A DNA stretch of 64,000 nucleotides, taken from the NCBI RefSeq assembly GCF_041146795.1, contig NC_135176.1, positions 12,151,286-12,215,285 of the forward strand, given 5' to 3'. The notes under the pieces were generated by a model. That model saw nothing but the letters and a program-made list of their open reading frames with translations. It made no database searches and was not told the origin of the DNA. Positions 60,617 to 64,000 of the stretch are shown piece by piece. The position numbers were made by a program, and so were the translations under genes. This DNA is from Maylandia zebra. Lineage: Eukaryota; Chordata; Actinopteri; Cichliformes; Cichlidae. Each line of letters begins with the position of its first letter. Position 1 is the first letter of the stretch.

Positions 60617-62159
60617 GTAAGAGAAAAAAAAGAAATGCTTGGGATATTTCACACCATTCATACTGAATGCTGGAGTTCTTCCTTCTTTCTATTTATATTT
60701 TTAAGTTGGATGAAATGTACTGAAGAGGATTACGATGCATGTGATGGTTTGGATGATTTGTGGCTTTTGCTTTTTGGTGCATCATCGAGTATTTTGTAAT
60801 GAGTAATTTGTTGAAAAAACAAAAGATCATTTAAATAAAAAAAAAATGCATAAAGCCTCCGCGTTGAGTAAGTAGAAAATGTGTGAAAGTAAAGGTGTGA
60901 AGTGCTTTTTTTTCACCTGGATGTGTAGTGGTTTTATGCAGCGGACCCTGATCTCGCAGATGGTGCTGATAGCACGGATTGTTTTCGCATTACCAACTCC
61001 AGTTATGAATATGTAAAATGGCTGAATAGGGAGAATGAGGTGCAAATATAGAGGGAGGGTTGAGACAGAAATGAAAACATGGAGCGGCCTGCAATTACAT
61101 AAATTGATTGGCAATTTTCGAACACATTCCCCTCAAAATGTTGCCCTCTTGTAAAGTTTTTTTTTTTTTTTGAAAGGGGTTGGATGCGCGTGATTTTTGA
61201 AATCTTGACGCTTTCATTGTGTAGCATTTGCTAATTGCAGCTGTTTTGATGGGCTGTATTTGACTGCGGGCGCTCGCTTCCACAGAGATGCTCTCTCTTT
61301 TTTTTCTTTTTTTTTTCAGGACGAGATTTTAAAGGGTATTAATTGATTTTCCTGTGTGATGACAAATTGTTCCCATTTTAAAATGGATGACAAATAAAAG
61401 GCCCATACTCCTAGAATGGCCTTATTAGTTTAATAGGTCTCCACCCACATAAAGGCCATAATTAAGTGTATTCAGATTATGTTCCCCCTTATTTAATTTA
61501 TTTGGTCCTTTTGAAAATTCCCCCTTTTTAATTCTGTCTGAAAATGTAAAAAGAAAAAAAAAACCGGAGTTGCATTTGTTTAAATAGATTCTGGGTTTTT
61601 TTCCTTTCTTCTTCAGTATATGCAGCAAATCCCTGACCCTATTGCAAAGTTGATCTTCTGCTATTGCAGTGCATTATAATAATCCCGAACAAATCTGAGT
61701 CCAAAATACCAAAATTCAACACCATCTCTAGATGAGAGCATTTTATAGGCCTTTGTGTAGCCTATCTATTTAGAGACTTGTTTAAACATTGTTTTTCCTT
61801 ATTAGCAGTGGCCCTGAGAAGCTGTAAATTTATTTAGCAGAAAGTCCGGGATACGGTGGATTGACAGGAAGAAGGAATATGGCCGTTCTCGGTGCAAACG
61901 ATCTCAAGTAGGCCATTAGGTCCATTTGCCATTTTTAAGTTGTGATATTTTCTTTCTATTTTTTTTAAATTAACTAATTAATTTATTGAGGGTTTTTTTA
62001 GTTATCCAATAATATGACTTAGCTATATGCGCTACATGATTTTTATTCAGATTTAATTTTGATTATTCATACAAATAAATTATTCAGTTTGAAAGCTGTC
62101 ACTTCATTGCCTCGCTGGCTTCTGTGGAATCGTATTAATATATGCGCAAATTTATTTCA
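60617..62159 (+). other. dscaml1: dscaml1 intron 1, first part
   Basis: Intronic DNA following the signal-peptide exon, AT-rich with T runs at about 61158-61171 and 61297-61317. No exon or named repeat seen. Confidence 0.4.
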
Positions 62160-62340
62160 CCAAATGAGAAACTCCAGGGGCGTGGGTGCAGATTATAGAC
62201 TTGCCCGGTCATGTTCCTCGCTAATAGCGCACCTGGACCCCGCGGTAGTGTTCGCGCGTGTGCCAGCGCGTGCGCCCCGGGTTCTTGTTTGTGTGTTTGT
62301 GTTGGCGGGCGCGTGGAGGAGGGCAAGTGACTGGGACGTC
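62160..62340. promoter_or_regulatory. CpG-dense cluster in dscaml1 intron 1
   Basis: A short region rich in CpG, for example GACCCCGCGGTAGTGTTCGC and CGTGTGCCAGCGCGTGCGCC at about 62236-62277, sits in otherwise AT-rich intron. It is followed within about 170 bp by an ATG-containing segment with a perfect splice donor (62474-62508). Together they look like a second promoter, which is inference. Confidence 0.4.
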
Positions 62341-62473
62341 CCTCTTGGTTTGGTTGTTAGCTTGTGTTTTGAATTTTCCTGAAACTCGAAGTTATTTTAC
62401 TTATTTGTTTTAAATATAAGGTTCTTTACGACACAATTTATACACGAATAATGTTTTTAAAGGGTACTAAATC

Positions 62474-62508
62474 ATGTCGGAGGGTTTAGGAGACAAGCAG
62501 GACGTAGG
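62474..62508 (+). other. Candidate alternative first exon
   Basis: An ATG followed by MSEGLGDKQDV is closed by an excellent donor (GTAGG then GTAAGTAA; GT at 62509-62510). The exon would end in phase 2, whereas the known dscaml1 signal exon ends in phase 1. It therefore cannot simply replace that exon in frame, and could be non-coding, belong to another transcript, or be a chance donor. I do not recognise the peptide. Confidence 0.25.
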
Positions 62509-62559
62509 GTAAGTAATAAATGTTCAAAGAAAAGCACATACATACATTACAATTAGCAT

Positions 62560-63240
62560 TATTTGCAATTAAACGAGGATTTATTTATAGCGCTAACTGG
62601 TGGTTTTAAAGTGAAATTAGGTATTTTCATTTTGCTGCTAATGAATTATAGCCACAGACCGTATTCAGTGTAACTGTGGATTAATTAGCAGGTTATAAAA
62701 TCAAGTTTCATGTGTAAGGCCTGCTGTAGGCCTGTTTTGAATTTTAATCTGAAATCTAATTAATTAAAATGGCAAATTTTATGTATAGCATGTGAATGAT
62801 ATATCCCAAATTTTAATTGGAGGTGTGTAAAGCGCTAAGGTGAACCTGCTCCCTGCGCTCTCCGTTGCTCATCCCCCTTGCCAATAGAAATGTGAAAAAA
62901 ATCCCCCCTTTTCCCTTCCCAGCCCAATTCCCTGTGCTTCTTTGCAGGGCTACACAATTAAAGCTGCAATCTGAGCTTTATGCACCACTCAATGACAGAG
63001 ATGTGTGGTCCACAGGGGTGCCAATCATCACTCAGGAAGGACCCAGGCCTCCATTTTATTTGCCCTTTTTTAACCAGATCAAGCCTGGCATCATTTAATT
63101 TCACATTTAAGAATGTAAAATTAAAACTTAAAGAGGTTAAAGGAAAAGTGAAGAGCTTTCCGAGTGACTTTGCCCTTTTGAACAGTAAAAATACCCAAAT
63201 TCTGACTTATTTATTTCAAACTGAAATGTTTCACAGCTGA
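62560..63240. promoter_or_regulatory. Candidate conserved non-coding sequence
   Basis: The sequence looks unlike the decayed repeats elsewhere: it is free of known transposons and dense in TAATTA-like homeodomain cores (for example GGATTAATTAGCAGG near 62678 and CTAATTAATTAAAATGGC near 62755) and purine-rich blocks. Introns of neural adhesion genes are common hosts of conserved enhancers. Conservation cannot be judged from one genome. Confidence 0.25.
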
Positions 63241-63787
63241 AATATGAATATAGACATTTCTAGGAAAAATATATTTAAAAAAATGAAAATACAAGAGTTT
63301 AATGATAACTGATCAGACTTTATTTAGCAACACAAAGCCCACGTATCATTGACGATTTAACAAAGAAAACATTTCTGCAGAAATTCGTTGCCAAATGGTG
63401 GGGAAACTGCTGGTGTTCGGCAGCAAAAAAAAAGGGGGTTATTGCACTTCCCAGCTCACCAATAGGACGTCACAGCTCTGTCACTGTCATCCTGCTCTCC
63501 CATTCGCCCTGAAATCTATTATACATGCAAATGAGTTTATAAATAAGAAGTCATCAATGAAAACAAGAGAAAAAGGGTGCAAACAAATATCAATTACAGT
63601 AAGAAATTTGTTTATTTTTTAATTTTTTTGTTTCCAACAAGAACTCTGTGTAACAGCACCAAACACAGTGCCAAACAGATCCAGACCTCCTCCAAATTTT
63701 ATTGGATGCCGGCGCTGCACATTTTTAGAAGGAGGGAGTGTTCAGCAAATCTCAAATCTCTGAAGCAAGTAGTTGTTTTTGTTGGAT

Positions 63788-63888
63788 CTCCCTCTCTCTA
63801 CCTCCATCTCTCTCACTCTCTCTCTCTCTCCGTCTCTCCCTCCCTCAATCGCTTCCTCTCGCAGTAACTCCCCTCCCTCTCTTCTCCC
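63788..63888. repeat. CT-rich low-complexity tract
   Basis: Runs of CTCTCTCT, CTCCCTC and similar pyrimidine units. No gene. Confidence 0.85.
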
Positions 63889-64000
63889 TCATCACTAGGC
63901 AGAATTAAAGGTTGGGGGAGGGGCAGTTTATGCAGACTGTGCTGGGACTTGTGATCCACAGATTTGATATTCACATTAAGAGAGAAACTGGCTGCTTTGA

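Overview
This is a vertebrate nuclear sequence, most likely from a ray-finned fish and probably a percomorph such as a cichlid. It has small, intron-split genes in AT-rich non-coding DNA. The repeats are typical of teleosts: many Tc1/mariner copies, an RTE/Rex3-like LINE, L2/CR1/Rex-group LINE pieces, tRNA-derived SINEs and several MITEs. No bacterial, phage, plasmid or CRISPR feature is present. The species call is inference from repeat style and gene order.

Five protein-coding genes can be reconstructed by joining exons with consensus splice sites and matching reading phases. In order they are: tagln (transgelin, +, coding 3944-4875, complete, 201 aa); pafah1b2 (PAF acetylhydrolase 1b alpha-2 catalytic subunit, -, coding 16095-19174, complete, 229 aa); mpzl2 (myelin protein zero-like 2, +, coding 25584-31984, complete, 244 aa with a 16-aspartate C-terminal tail); scn4b (voltage-gated sodium channel beta-4 subunit, +, coding 38876-52291, complete, 231 aa); and dscaml1 (DSCAM-like 1, +, only the signal-peptide exon 60574-60616, with the rest beyond the window). 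The human orthologues of all five lie in the 11q23.3 neighbourhood, so this is a conserved but rearranged synteny block. The genes do not form a pathway. mpzl2, scn4b and dscaml1 are Ig-domain membrane proteins, tagln is an actin-associated cytoskeletal protein, and pafah1b2 is a cytosolic hydrolase subunit.

Layout: 1-5975 tagln (CArG-like promoter motif, non-coding first exon, hairpin in the 3' UTR); 5976-13900 intergenic with old repeats; 13900-20240 pafah1b2 and its CpG-rich 5' side; 20240-25580 intergenic with two DNA transposons, one nested in itself; 25584-33640 mpzl2; 33640-38050 repeats, including a SINE inside a Tc1 copy; 38050-52700 scn4b, whose large introns hold an intact-looking Tc1-type element, a shuffled LINE, an RTE LINE inside a Tc1 copy, and a palindrome-rich MITE; 52700-59700 intergenic; 59700-64000 dscaml1 promoter, exon 1 and the start of intron 1, with a second CpG cluster and candidate conserved non-coding sequence.

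I found no convincing new multigene system. The observations most worth following are the complete Tc1-like element with a D-D-E transposase of 37-residue D-to-E spacing, the perfect 16-bp hairpin in the tagln 3' UTR, the poly-Asp tail of mpzl2, the self-nested MITE, and a possible alternative first exon in dscaml1 intron 1.
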